Below are positions 1 through 9,976 of a stretch of 64,000 nucleotides of DNA, piece after piece. The position numbers were made by a program, and so were the translations under genes. This DNA comes from Pyrenophora tritici-repentis (lineage: Eukaryota; Ascomycota; Dothideomycetes; Pleosporales; Pleosporaceae). Location of the stretch: assembly GCF_003171515.1 (NCBI RefSeq), contig NC_089390.1:1984001-2048000 (forward strand). Reading direction: 5' to 3'. How positions within the stretch are numbered: position 1 is the first letter of the stretch; the number at the start of each line of letters is the position of its first letter. The notes under the pieces were generated by a model. It had not been told where the DNA came from. It did not search any database and worked only from the letters and a program-made list of their open reading frames with translations.

Positions 1-1699
1 GTGTAGATGTTAGTGCTTTGCGCGCAGAATTGGTCGGTAATATCTTGAACCCGCCGTTTAACATTTTGCGATCTGGAGACTTCGAGTTGGATACGACGCT
101 GCTACTACTTACTGGACACAAGACTCAGATGTCTGAACAGGAGCAGCGAACGTAGACGTGATAACGCAACTGCCAATTAGTAGTGTGGAGAGGTACATTG
201 TTGTTGTGAGTCGCAGGATCTGAACCAAGTTCTCTGTAAAGACAAAAGTCTGCAGTTGCGTTTGTATGATTTCAAGAGCAAGAAGTATAGCTTTTGTACC
301 TGGGTAGTGTGGAAAGGTGCGGCTGATTATGTCGAGAGCGAACTATGCAGGTGGTTGCAAGTGCGCCCGCCAACGCTTTTAGTTCACCACCCGGCTATTC
401 GGCATTCACTAGAGTGTAGTTTCCTGCATTCAAACGCTGCTTCCAAAGAGAGTGACACGGTACTAGCTTTGTTTTCATGGTACTGTGTAACGCTGTACAA
501 GAAGCGATCGGGTATTTATCCCGGATTCGGGGTTTTTTGTTCGCGAACATGAGTGCTTTTGCCATCGAGATCGAAATGGTAGACAGCGCTTGTGCACTTC
601 CTACGATAGCTTCGAAAGCGTTGAGGTCCAGCCTTGTAGCTGAAAAGAAAAATCATCAAAAAGATTTCAGCACTGCTCTGTTAGGACCTTCTTAGTCAAC
701 GCCACATACCCAACAGATCGGCTGGATCTGTCAATCTCGATGTCGCCAAGAGCTTGTGAGGATAGGTTGCAGAAGCGGGGATGCAGAAGATCGGAAGATC
801 GTGAGGGGAAGGAACTAGTGGAGCTGTTTGGTAGAAAGAGCGATTCCGGCACTTGTTGGAAAAGTAAAGAAGACCCTACTGTTGATCTTTGCTGAACGGG
901 ACTGCAATGGCGGACTATTACGGAAGGTGCAGTGGATTGCTCTGGCCGTACAAGATACGGTACCTGGTACTAACAACGCAGGGACCACGAACCATGGGCC
1001 CTAAGTGGCAACATCAAGTTTGATGACGTTTGCAATAATCACGCAATCTATACATCGTTCAATTAGGAGCGATACCTGATCTTGTAGAGAGTTGAAGAAT
1101 TGTAAGAGAAACACACAGACCCGGAGACGGGTAGAGATCAATGCTGAAATCAGATATCATATTGTTAGATAGATTATGATCGTAAGCTTGCCAATGATAT
1201 GCTCAAGGTATAGCTGCTGCTGATGGTCATAGCCTCCGAAAGACTTGATAAACCAAAGAAAAAGAGGGTATTTCGACTCTTAGGATCAAAATCGATCAAG
1301 TACCAAACCAGAAACTTTTCATCCCTCACCCAGCCTTTGAACTCCCATGCCTTGGCTCGGAATAGACTCGAATTTGCCGATCACCATAACCATAGATCGC
1401 TAACTTTTGAAGGAATCTAACTGCCAAAGACTTTTTGAAGAGTCGCAAAGTATTACCAGAAAATGCAAGGAAAGTAGACACTAAAGTCGATAAGGGCCGC
1501 CGTGATGACCATCATACTCAACCAGTCCGAGCGCAAGTGTACCACTTGGGCTTAGGCTCCTCGAAGCAAGGCTCCTGGCCGGGCTCACCAGGTGTCGGGC
1601 CCTCGTAGGACTGACGAGTCGCAGCCTCAGCACACTGAGTGTCGCTCCTGCACACGGTCAGTATCAGTAGAACGTTGAGTTCATAATGGTGTTTGGCAC
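1..1699. other. Left edge, no supportable gene
   Basis: Only short unrelated reading frames occur here and none resembles a protein family, carries a convincing signal peptide or can be joined through good splice sites. The 3' half lies downstream of the small secreted-protein gene on the minus strand. I see no tRNA, rRNA or transposon signature. A gene reaching in from the left cannot be excluded, because the first few hundred bases could be untranslated sequence. Confidence 0.5.
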
Positions 1700-1960
1700 C
1701 TACACGTAGAAATTGCAGCGACATCCTCCGAATACACTATAGGCGTAGGCATCTTGATATCCTGGGATGGACTCGTTGTAGTAGATGGGAGTACAGGATG
1801 AATATGCGGAGAGGCCAGCGAAGACGCTGCTCTTGGGCTTGGTGAGGACGTAGCCGCATTGGTATGGGTCGTCGTAGCGGGCCTGGATGCCGGTTGCAGG
1901 TGCGGAGAGGGTAATAGGGAGGGCCGAGAGGAGAGTGGCAAGGATGTTGGTGAAATACAT
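1700..1960 (-). CDS. Small secreted cysteine-containing protein (candidate effector)
   Basis: This is an intact 86-residue single-exon frame with its own ATG and TAG. Residues 1 to about 20 form a textbook signal peptide: a polar start (MYFTNI), a leucine-rich core and an A-L-P-I-T-L-S-A cleavage region. The mature part is about 66 residues, rich in Tyr and Ser, with four cysteines at positions 35, 56, 80 and 82. The last pair forms a CRC motif close to the C-terminus, which is compatible with two disulfides. Small size, secretion and paired cysteines fit a fungal candidate effector or a secreted structural protein. No family was recognised and no function can be assigned. It sits alone between two gene-poor stretches. 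Confidence that it is a real gene is moderate to good; the role is inference. Confidence 0.65.
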   Translation of the reverse strand: MYFTNILATLLSALPITLSAPATGIQARYDDPYQCGYVLTKPKSSVFAGLSAYSSCTPIYYNESIPGYQDAYAYSVFGGCRCNFYV

Positions 1961-2752
1961 CTTGGATACAGGTGGTGATGTTTCAGTCAGAGAATAAACA
2001 GGCTTGAATTGGCTGTGGAGCTGGTGCTGTTACGAGAGTTTGATGGATGACAGGTAACGTTGAAGTGTACTAGAAGTATTCAAGTGTTGTTGTGAGGTGC
2101 GTAGTAATCCTTTGGATGTTTGATTGTGATGTTTGAAAGAGAAGGCTGAGGAGCAGATTGAAGTTTATATATCATAGTGGAGCTCGTCCTGCCATGGGCT
2201 TATACTCTCACCCGATCCTACCTGATCTCGTGCCCTCATGCCCTCTCTCACCTGAACCCACCTCACCTGGCCTATATCACCTGCCAGTTGTAACCAAGCT
2301 GTCAAAATGCAAGTACCCGTCCTCGGCGTGGCTATGGTACCTCCGTTCCTTCCAATGGCAGACGTTGGAAGTCGCACAACGTTACTGACTCGATGTCACC
2401 TTCGCCATCCTGAGAAGTGCACTTGCGGCAACATCCTATCAAGTTAAAGAGCTGCGGTCAGGAGCCATCTACTCATAAGTCGGTCAGGATGGCTTGACGT
2501 GTCTAGAGGTAAAAGAGCCTTGACCGCTCGAATGCGCATACTTGGTACTACGTATGAATGTATTCGAGACGTTAGCAACTGCGGCATGGCGCGAACTCTA
2601 CGTCTATAGAATAGCATTAGCATACTTGGCGTGGTTTGCTGCTTCTTCTCTACTTGAGCGCGCAGACCGATTGGCTAGCCATGGCGGTGAGTGGTGTAGG
2701 TGCTACTGTAACCGTATGACGAAAATACTGGAGAATTGTAGCGTCCAGAGTT
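1961..2752. other. Upstream region of the small secreted protein
   Basis: This holds the presumed promoter of the minus-strand secreted-protein gene and no supportable gene. Short open frames on both strands look like chance. The stretch between about 2200 and 2290 is pyrimidine-rich (CCT/CTC repeats). Confidence 0.4.
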
Positions 2753-3022
2753 GTGGTACTGGACCCAGTCATACGAACGTATTTTGGGAATCTAGGCACA
2801 GGCACAGTTGAGGGCACTGCCCTGTTTGACGATACAAGCAATGCAGTGTTTGAGAAACATAGGAGATGGCGTCGACTGAATAGACCAAGTGCAATTGAGC
2901 TTGATCTCAATGGGGTTTCCGAAGAAGAGACAGAAATAGAGAGGCAGACACGACACTTGGAGGAGTTGTGTGTGGACGGAAGTGGCGCAAGACCAGTCGC
3001 CTTGCGCAATGTTCTCCAGTAG
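2753..3022 (+). CDS. Possible coding exon or gene remnant, unrecognised
   Basis: An open frame of about 89 codons ends in TAG and has protein-like composition, including an acidic and charged helix-like stretch (GVSEEETEIERQTRHLEEL). It begins with GTG rather than ATG, so it would have to be a last exon or a truncated remnant. I could not join it to an upstream exon in phase. Several ATG-GT donor candidates lie around 2680-2690 but none gives a continuous frame. Overlapping frames on the other strand are less protein-like. This is a weak call, and it may be noise. Confidence 0.2.
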   Translation: MVLDPVIRTYFGNLGTGTVEGTALFDDTSNAVFEKHRRWRRLNRPSAIELDLNGVSEEETEIERQTRHLEELCVDGSGARPVALRNVLQ

Positions 3023-3333
3023 TATTGAGATGCATGTGCTCGACTCGATGAAGTAAGGGGCTGGTGGCGTTTCGTCGCCGTCATCCTTACACTGCCGATG
3101 GAAATAGTCAACAATCATAAAACTGGTTCTTCGGTGACAAAAAAAGCTTGTGATGTAGTGGAAGTCCCAGGCCAGGATTGACACTAACAACATCGAAAGC
3201 CATGCTCACACTAGTCAAGAACAGGTCTAGCGTCCACGTGAGAACGTGACGGAGATGCCATACGCACGCGCCAGAAACACCAACCAAATCACATATCTCC
3301 CACCAAACATCGAATCCCGGAATACCAACCAAA

Positions 3334-4421
3334 ATGAGTCGCGCAAACATCGAACAAGCCCTCACAGGTCTCGTCCCTGCACTCAGCGGGCCCCTACCAC
3401 CCGAACTCATCGAACTAGCCCTATCGCTACTCACTCGCTCCCGCAGTGTCGCAACCTCCATGAAACCCGACGAAGAAATTGCCCGCCCATACGCCTGCGC
3501 CCAACTAGCCTGCGAACGACTCAAGAAACGACTCAATCTCCCTGCCATCACATCCCGCCCACCGTGTCCCCCACGCATCTACAAGAAACTCTACAACTAC
3601 CTCAGCAGCGCACTCCCAGACGCCACAAGTAGCACACGATCAGACCCTCAGACACCGCGTAAAGCCACCACCTCTGCCCCTGCATCCGCGCGCAATACGC
3701 CCAAGACACCATTGAGTGGGAAAAAGACACCGCGTACGGCGCTGAAAGCCAGCGAGACCAATGGCGAGGCGCCAGAGTGGGTTGGGCCCATGATAAGAGC
3801 TCTCGCCAAATCTTTCAATTATCCGGCCTCAATCCCACACGTATACACAGGCGTAGAATCGATATATCCACTACTAGCGCGCATGGCAGCTGCAGCATCG
3901 GAAACACCAAGTAAACGGCCGCGACGTAGTACGACCAACAACTACGGGGATGTAAGCAATACGCGGACGTTTAGTCTCGTGGTCGTGGTTTTCCTGCTCG
4001 TCTTCTCGCGCATGAGAGATGTAGATGTCACACCGGAGCAGTATAATGTTTGGGTGAATAAGGCGGTGGGTACGGTGTTGACGCTGCCAGAGGCAAAGGG
4101 AAGTGTGAAAGAAGACGTGGTGCCGGTAGTTGAGGAGACCATGGGTATGGCGAGGGAGGAGGGGTGGTTGCAGATGCAGTGGTTTGAGAGCGTGACACCG
4201 CAGGGTGAAGGGGGATGAGATGGAGGGGGGTGGAGACGACTGAGAGTGTAGGTAACAGTGGGAAAAATAAGGGTGTTCGGTCTGGTGGGAGCGATTATAT
4301 TGGTTTAGGCACTATGATGCAGGACGCGACTGATTATCTGGGTGAGCGACAGCAGGAAGATTATATGGTTTGGAAAGAAAATATCCTGGCGCGTGTGCAG
4401 GAGATGGAGGCAGGGGCATAG
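3334..4421 (+). CDS. ORC6: Origin recognition complex subunit 6 (ORC6)
   Basis: ORC6 is the smallest subunit of the origin recognition complex, which marks replication origins and loads the MCM helicase in the nucleus. The predicted protein of 346 residues is made by joining 3334-4204 and 4252-4421. The 47-nt intron starts GTGAAG, ends GTGTAG and has a CTGAG branch-like site; splicing restores the frame after an otherwise premature TGA. Residues 1-95 match the fungal ORC6 cyclin/TFIIB-like repeat (RPYACAQLACERLKKRLNLP then RPPCPPRIYKKLYNYL). A Ser/Thr-Pro-rich linker follows, with several TPRK/TPKTP-type sites and a basic SKRPRR stretch, typical of CDK-regulated ORC6. A second fold is present around residues 145-285, and a conserved C-terminal segment (DYIGLGTMMQDATDYLGE) is encoded by exon 2. 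The start has an AAAATG context. The identification is strong. The intron is inferred, and a sequencing frameshift is the alternative. Confidence 0.9.
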
Positions 4422-4500
4422 TTCAATTGCATAATGATCTCTCCAATAATGTGCGCTAGTAATCATTCGTTGACCATTCGTACATTTGGGTGCGACAGCT

Positions 4501-5936
4501 CTACCTGTCCCTCACTGTGTGAACCCGGGCGATATCCTTCTCATTGCTCATCCCGCTGAGATCCCTCTCCACATAACGCTTGACAGCTTCAGAATTGTCT
4601 GGGTCACTAATGTCGTCCTGAGGGACATCTTCAATCGTAAAGAATATGTGCATACGTGTTCCGATCCTCCTGTTCTTACGAGGAGAAATATTGTTCTTAA
4701 CGATAATCACTCTAGTGATCCACTTGACGCCCAACTCCGCTTTATGCGTCACAAGCATATGTGCAGCGGTGGCGCCAATGGGTGACCCTATAGAAGAGAA
4801 GAAAGTCAGTACACGTCCTCCATGTCATTCCCTCATTCCTCGGACAGGGGCAAAACGCTATACATACCGATCAAAGCTCTAAACCCATCCGTCCCATACG
4901 CAAACTCGACACCGGGCCAAGCCTCCAGCGCACTCTTCCCCATATCCCTCATTGCGCGCGTCACAAGCAAGACAGTGTCATCGTTGACGACATCCTTCGC
5001 ACCATAGACACGGAGTTTTTTGACATTGGGGTTATCGCGCACCCAATAGGCCCATAGGACATCAGAACAGTACTGCAACTCAGGTAGCTCGTCGGGAGCT
5101 GCTGGATGGTCCCAGTATCCAAGATCGGTGACAGCGGAACGCGGGTTCATGATGTCTCTTGCGAAGATCAACCCACCTGGGTGATTGATGGCGAATTCGT
5201 AGTGTCCGCCTGTGGCCTGGGGTAGATGTTAATGATGTGATTACTAGGTGAGTAATTTGGTTGCAGCATAAACGCATAGAGAGCATCTAGGTCCTGTGGA
5301 AATTTCGCGCGTCCTTACAGTGTACTCTTTCCCATTGACCGTATACTTCTGGTCCTTGATCTCCTCATCACTTTGGCCGTCATAGTGATGGATATTCCAG
5401 CAATTGTTGTCGCCGATCGGAACGCCGTTTTCGTCGTGCAAAGGCAGCGAATTAAGTTCCAAGCCATCGAAAGCGGTCTTCAGTCCTGCGGCCTCGAAGT
5501 CGCAGTCCCAGTCTACTTCGATGTAGGCTTCGTGCCAGTACCACATCTCCAGCTCGTCTTTTGGGAGGAAAGAAATTTTGTCAGTGGAACCAATGTGACA
5601 GGTGGGATGGGGGGGGGGAGTTTATCAATACACACTCCTAATATCTCCGATCCATCTGCTTGCTGCAGAAGGCGGGTTGCGGGGGTCTTTTTCGAGATAT
5701 CCGGCGGCTCTGTCGGATGCGGCCATGAGGCAGAGTAGGCGTTCGCCTTTCCTGATGTACTTGTCCCATGTTGCTTGATCGGCCCATCTCGAAGGGTCGA
5801 AGTCTCCGCGTCTATCCAGTTTGAGAGCGTGAGGAGTATCCGGAAACCACGTTGTCAGTGATGTAATATTGATCCTCCCCCTGATAACGAGGGCAGCAAG
5901 GGTAAGGATTACGCCTAAGGCGGCTTGGAGCCTCAT
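4501..5936 (-). CDS. Uncharacterised four-exon protein with N-terminal hydrophobic segment
   Basis: The exons are 5936-5636, 5557-5319, 5216-4868 and 4787-4501. Introns of 78, 102 and 80 nt all have GT-AG ends and matching phases, giving 391 residues. The N-terminus (MRLQAALGVILTLAALVI) is a signal peptide or signal anchor, so the protein is probably secretory or membrane-anchored. The body is mixed alpha/beta-like with conserved-looking blocks such as WYWHEAYIEVDWDCDFE, GGHYEFAINHPGG, YCSDVLWAYWVRDNPNVKK and the exon-3/4 joint LIGSPIGATAAHMLVTHKAE. These blocks read continuously across the junctions, which supports the model. I believe related hypothetical proteins occur in other Dothideomycetes but cannot name a domain or activity. 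It is transcribed away from the P450 promoter side and has no obvious functional link to its neighbours. Confidence 0.75.
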
Positions 5937-6341
5937 GTCCAGTTGCGAGTGACAAGTGGTGTGATCGCCAGAAAATGCGTATTCGAAGTGGTTATACCGA
6001 TGGGCGAGCGCGCTAGGTGCTAGGCGCCAGCTTCATGGCTGCACGTGGTAGTGAAGCGTAGTGAAAGAGAAGAGCAAACGGCAGGGTCCCTATATGTAAT
6101 TGGAGAGTACGACTGAAGAAAATGACACCGGAAATAAATTTTCGTACGACATTGCAATTTGGGGACCAATAGCAAGTGACTGAAAGTTGATAACAATGGT
6201 GATGCGAAAGAGCCCCGAAATTACAGATAACAATCTAGGCGTGAGAAACAGAGACTCATGGAGATATTGAGTAGGGTTTTATATGCACTCAATCTACGAA
6301 GATTAATGACTTCACCAACGCAACACAAACTATCAACAAGC
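5937..6341. promoter_or_regulatory. Presumed promoter of the four-exon gene
   Basis: About 400 bases separate the start of the four-exon gene from the stop codon of the upstream P450, both on the minus strand. It contains a CCAAT pentamer at 6166-6170 on the plus strand, about 230 bases before the start codon. No other gene is visible. Confidence 0.3.
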
Positions 6342-8151
6342 CTACTCCCATTCCACTTCTCGATACCTCCCCCACTTACTCCTTATAAAACCCCCCCTGT
6401 CCTTCTCTCCCCCTCCCCCCAATACCGCCCTCACCAACTCCCCGTCCCCTCTCTTGCTCACCCTGACACTGAAATCCCGCGGAATAGCCACTAGCGCACT
6501 CTTAATCGCATTATAATCCACATAATCCGTATTCGGCGGATGTCTCTCACTCGCCTCGATCTTATACAGACTGAGCAGCCGAAACAAAGCTGCGTAGATG
6601 AGTTTACTGGCGATGAGGGCGCCGGGGCAGGACCGCGAGCCTGCACCGAATGAAAGATGAGGCGGATTCGCTGTCTTGTTGGTGGGGGTGTAGGAGTTTG
6701 ATGAGGAGGAGGGGGTTGGCGGGTTGAGCCAGCGTTCTGGGTTGAATGTTGCGGCTGTAGGGCCCCAGTAGTCTGTGTCTGTAGAGGATCAGCTAAGTAC
6801 GTATGCTGGGCATGGTGTAGATTTAGTCGGTATAGCTTACCGTGGTTTCCAGCTTGCGCGTTGATCAAAACCATTGTTCCTTTTGGTATTATGGCATCGC
6901 CCCACTGTATATCGCTAGCCGTCTTACGTGGCAGACTCATGTTACTGACGGTATAGTAGCGACCTGCTTCTTTTACAATAGCGTTCAAATAGTGTACGTC
7001 TTCTTTCTCGAAATCATTTGCCCATGCTTCTCTCAGTGCCTCATCGGTTGGATACATTTTGCGGATCTCTTGGTACGCGCGGTCTTGATATATCTGCCCT
7101 TCTGGTGTAGATAAGGAGCCAATGCAAGACACAAGTGTGCCGGGGATAGTCTCAAAGCCGCCAGATACAAGGGAGAGACATATCGAGCTTACTTCCACGC
7201 CTGTAAGACGCGTTTCCTCGTCCTTGAGGATAGCCGCACTGATGCAGGGTTTCTCGGTACCCTTCTTGATCATATCACGAACCTTTTCTAGAAGAGAGTT
7301 GAGATATTTGTCGCGTCTCTCACGCAACTCTTTCGACCTCCGGTTCTTCTCATTGTTGGGAAGATATCGTAGAATAGGAATATAGTCTTGATAATTTTCA
7401 GACGCTGAGCGGAGAAGTGAGATTGCAGATCCAACTTCGAGTATCTCGCGAAGCAGATCGTCGTAGACGGCATCCATACGAATACCGTAGCAGAGCGTAA
7501 GTGTGGTATTAAGAGCGTATCGTTGAATATATGGACGGATGCTGACTTCTACATCCCCACCTTTGCTGTCACGATCGAGATCTTTGATGATGCAGTAGGA
7601 CTCCAAATCAAACATGTTGTAATAATTCTTCATCATGCCTTTGCTCAGTGTAGTCGACACAGCCTTGCGCTTATTGCGGCAACTCTCGTCCCACGGCGAG
7701 CTTCCAATTGTGAATCCCTGTGTTGATGATATGAGTCCATGGAAAGTATACAACTTTGGCCGATCGATCAGTCCTTGTGCGTTTGACACGAGAATCTTCT
7801 TGCAGTCCTCAAAAGAGCTGACGACGACTGCACGTGTGTTTCCTAGCCGAATCTGAAAGACAGAATTGCCATAATGGCGCCACCACTTTTCGCATACGGT
7901 TGCATGGTCAGCTCCAAGCTGGGTGAGATGGCCGGTGATTGGAAGCGCTCCTGGGATTTCTGGGATACCTTTGATGTATGCAATATCGGTACGAGTGAGC
8001 AGCTGTGCGTATTAGTTGGTGTATCAATAGGAATCAATGCCAGAATTACCTGGTAGAATAAGAAAGCCAATCCCGCAGCAATAGCGACTGCGGCGACATG
8101 ACCGGGAGGCATGTACCTCACATGTGGTAGTAAATCCGGCGAGAAATCCAT
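6342..8151 (-). CDS. Cytochrome P450, CYP504-like (phenylacetate-hydroxylase family)
   Basis: The exons are 8151-8050, 8002-6841 and 6778-6342. Introns of 47 and 62 nt have matching phases, giving 566 residues. Residues 14-34 form a hydrophobic ER anchor. The proline-rich hinge reads KGIPEIPGALPITGH. The ADHAT, IDRPKLYTFH and TQGFTIGSSPW blocks are the ones I associate with the CYP504 family, whose characterised members hydroxylate phenylacetate. The I-helix reads SGGFETIPGT, so the usual acidic-Thr pair is present in Glu-Thr form. The ExxR motif is EAGR, the PERF-like motif is FNPERW and the haem loop is FGAGSRSCPG with its Cys ligand. The C-terminal tail (about 45 residues past IPRDFSVRV) is longer than usual. 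Substrate is not certain. No homogentisate-pathway genes are next to it, but an ABM-fold protein lies just upstream on the same strand. Confidence 0.88.
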
Positions 8152-8615
8152 CTTAGACTCGGTAAAGCATAGGGCAGATGAATCAATTAGATAAACAGGC
8201 AGCTGGGGCAGCAAGCCTAGGATATGTACTTATACCTGCCATATCAGGCGTCCTAAGATAGAAGATGCTCTTTCCGATCACGCATGCTCGTGAGGGGTCT
8301 TGTCGGAACGTTCCGAAGATAACGGAACCTGCTTATCAGCAATTTCTCCCACCTTCGAGCTGCGCGAAACACTATCAACACTGTCGACAGCTGATACTGA
8401 TCCATCTTTCTGACAGAAGCTATAAGAGGTGCAGTGTGATCCTTTCACATAGAGTTACTGTATCGAACTAGTATAAGGGAAGCATAATGTGAATACCCAT
8501 CACTGAGATAATTACGTAGCCATAGAAGACCTTCAAGTACGTCTCACCACCCGAATCTACCCCGCTCTCCAAAAAAAGCCCCACTAGTCTCTACACTAGG
8601 CCAAACCATAACCCC
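8152..8615. promoter_or_regulatory. Presumed promoter of the P450
   Basis: The 460 bases between the P450 start and the stop of the ABM-fold gene hold no gene. This is the likely upstream region of the P450. I recognise no specific operator. Confidence 0.3.
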
Positions 8616-9266
8616 TCAAATATCTAAAAGCATTCCATGTCTAATATCCACCTCTTCAACACACTCCCTGATCCTCGCATACTCCCCAAACCCCTCCGTC
8701 TTGCCGAACTCAACATGTTGCTCCACACTCTTCCAAGGACAAATCAATACAAACTCGTCCTTTCCTCCTTCACCATCGACTCTCCAGCCCCCACCAATGT
8801 TCCCCTCTGTAACGAAATCTTGCAGATAACCTTTCTTGGTATCAAAATGACCTTGAAACCGGTGTTTCTCATCAGCCTTGATCACGTGACGAATGAGACT
8901 CCAAACGCGCTGTCCATTGACCGCAGCTTCCACTTCCGCTTCCGCTTGCGTTACCGGTAGTGGAAGGTCAGAGAGCGGGGTTTCAATGTGCCATAGCCAC
9001 TCCACGGTAAGTAGACCTTGCAAACTCTGAAGTAAATTCTGGTTGGCCGGGCTAGGTATGAAGTCTTCCATGTGAGAGGCCAGAGATTCCCATTCTGTGA
9101 TTATGTAGATGTAGGATGGATCCTCGATCTGTTGCAGGTAGTAGACTGGGCGGCTCGTGTGCTGTCGCATGACGGTCGCTGCGTGTGCGAGTTTCGACCG
9201 GAGGTCTGGGGTGACAAGTGAGGTGGTTGGGTAAAGACGGAGGAGCGCTATCTCGGTGATGGTCAT
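8616..9266 (-). CDS. Dimeric alpha/beta-barrel (ABM-like) protein
   Basis: A single-exon, 216-residue frame with an ATG start. The first half has the character of an antibiotic-biosynthesis-monooxygenase (ABM) ferredoxin-like fold: ITEIALLRL as first strand, then a helix, then RPVYYLQQIEDPSYIYIITEWES with the classic strand pair ending in W-E-S. A second related half (FVLICPWKSVEQHVEFGKTEGF) suggests two tandem folds in one chain. Such proteins act as cofactor-free monooxygenases, lyases or heme-degrading enzymes, and also as non-enzymatic members of secondary pathways. It lies upstream of and on the same strand as the P450 (464-base gap), so a shared pathway is possible but unproven. Substrate is unknown. 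Confidence 0.7.
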   Translation of the reverse strand: MTITEIALLRLYPTTSLVTPDLRSKLAHAATVMRQHTSRPVYYLQQIEDPSYIYIITEWESLASHMEDFIPSPANQNLLQSLQGLLTVEWLWHIETPLSDLPLPVTQAEAEVEAAVNGQRVWSLIRHVIKADEKHRFQGHFDTKKGYLQDFVTEGNIGGGWRVDGEGGKDEFVLICPWKSVEQHVEFGKTEGFGEYARIRECVEEVDIRHGMLLDI

Positions 9267-9976
9267 TTTGGCTGTGGGATCTGGAGGTTACTTAATGCGT
9301 GGTTAATGTGTGATTGAGACTGATACGAGTATTTTATACAACGACGCTGAATCGACATCGAAGCTCGTTAGGCAGAAATGTTTTTGCAATTATTCCAGGC
9401 AACTTGCTGGTTACGTATGTAGGCAGGAAGGATTCGCATGCCTACGTATAGGAGGCCTGAACGATCTTAGTAAGCCACAGTGGAGTCTGTTCCTCCGACC
9501 TCTCATTAGCAGAAGCGATCGTCTCCTGCGAAATTTGGGGGATCACGCTAAATTCGATCGACAACAAAAGTCTTATTGAAAACGAGCGCATCTTCGTATA
9601 ACATTTCCAGAACCAAGCATTCGGGCAGTATTTTCTACTTTACGTATGCACATATTTATGCGATTTGATTCACGATGACAATTAGCACACTTAATTATGA
9701 AGTGGAGCATTCATAGGATGTTGAAAACAGTAAAGATTGTTTCTAAACGCTCTCCATCGTAAATGATATCATTCGCATGGCTTCTAACAAGTTACTTCTC
9801 AATCAACATGGATAGTCCATCTTGAATGATCTCATGCACATCGCTTCTGGCAAGGTACTCTTCAACTCCCGATGCTGCCCTGCAGTGTCCAGCTATGCAT
9901 CGAGCATCCCCCACTTCAGGTCATTGGTAGCTGTCTCTATAGCGACCAGTACATCCCTTTTCTTGAAACGCTCTCG
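9267..9976. other. Gene-poor AT-leaning stretch
   Basis: No supportable gene. The sequence is visibly richer in A and T than its surroundings (9590-9860) and leads into the phosphotransferase relic. Part of it is the upstream region of the ABM-fold gene. It could carry mutational decay of a former gene, which cannot be judged by eye. Confidence 0.35.

Noticed and set aside
205..235. Possible tRNA T-arm (RC contains GGTTCAGATCC)
   Set aside because: The flanking stem bases do not pair and no acceptor or anticodon arm is present.
2792..3193. Minus-strand frame with a weak hydrophobic N-terminus
   Set aside because: The start looked like a possible signal peptide, but the rest has no family feature, overlaps other frames on both strands and could not be extended by splicing.
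8637..8960. Plus-strand frame of 107 codons
   Set aside because: It is antisense to the ABM-fold gene, which is intact and recognisable.
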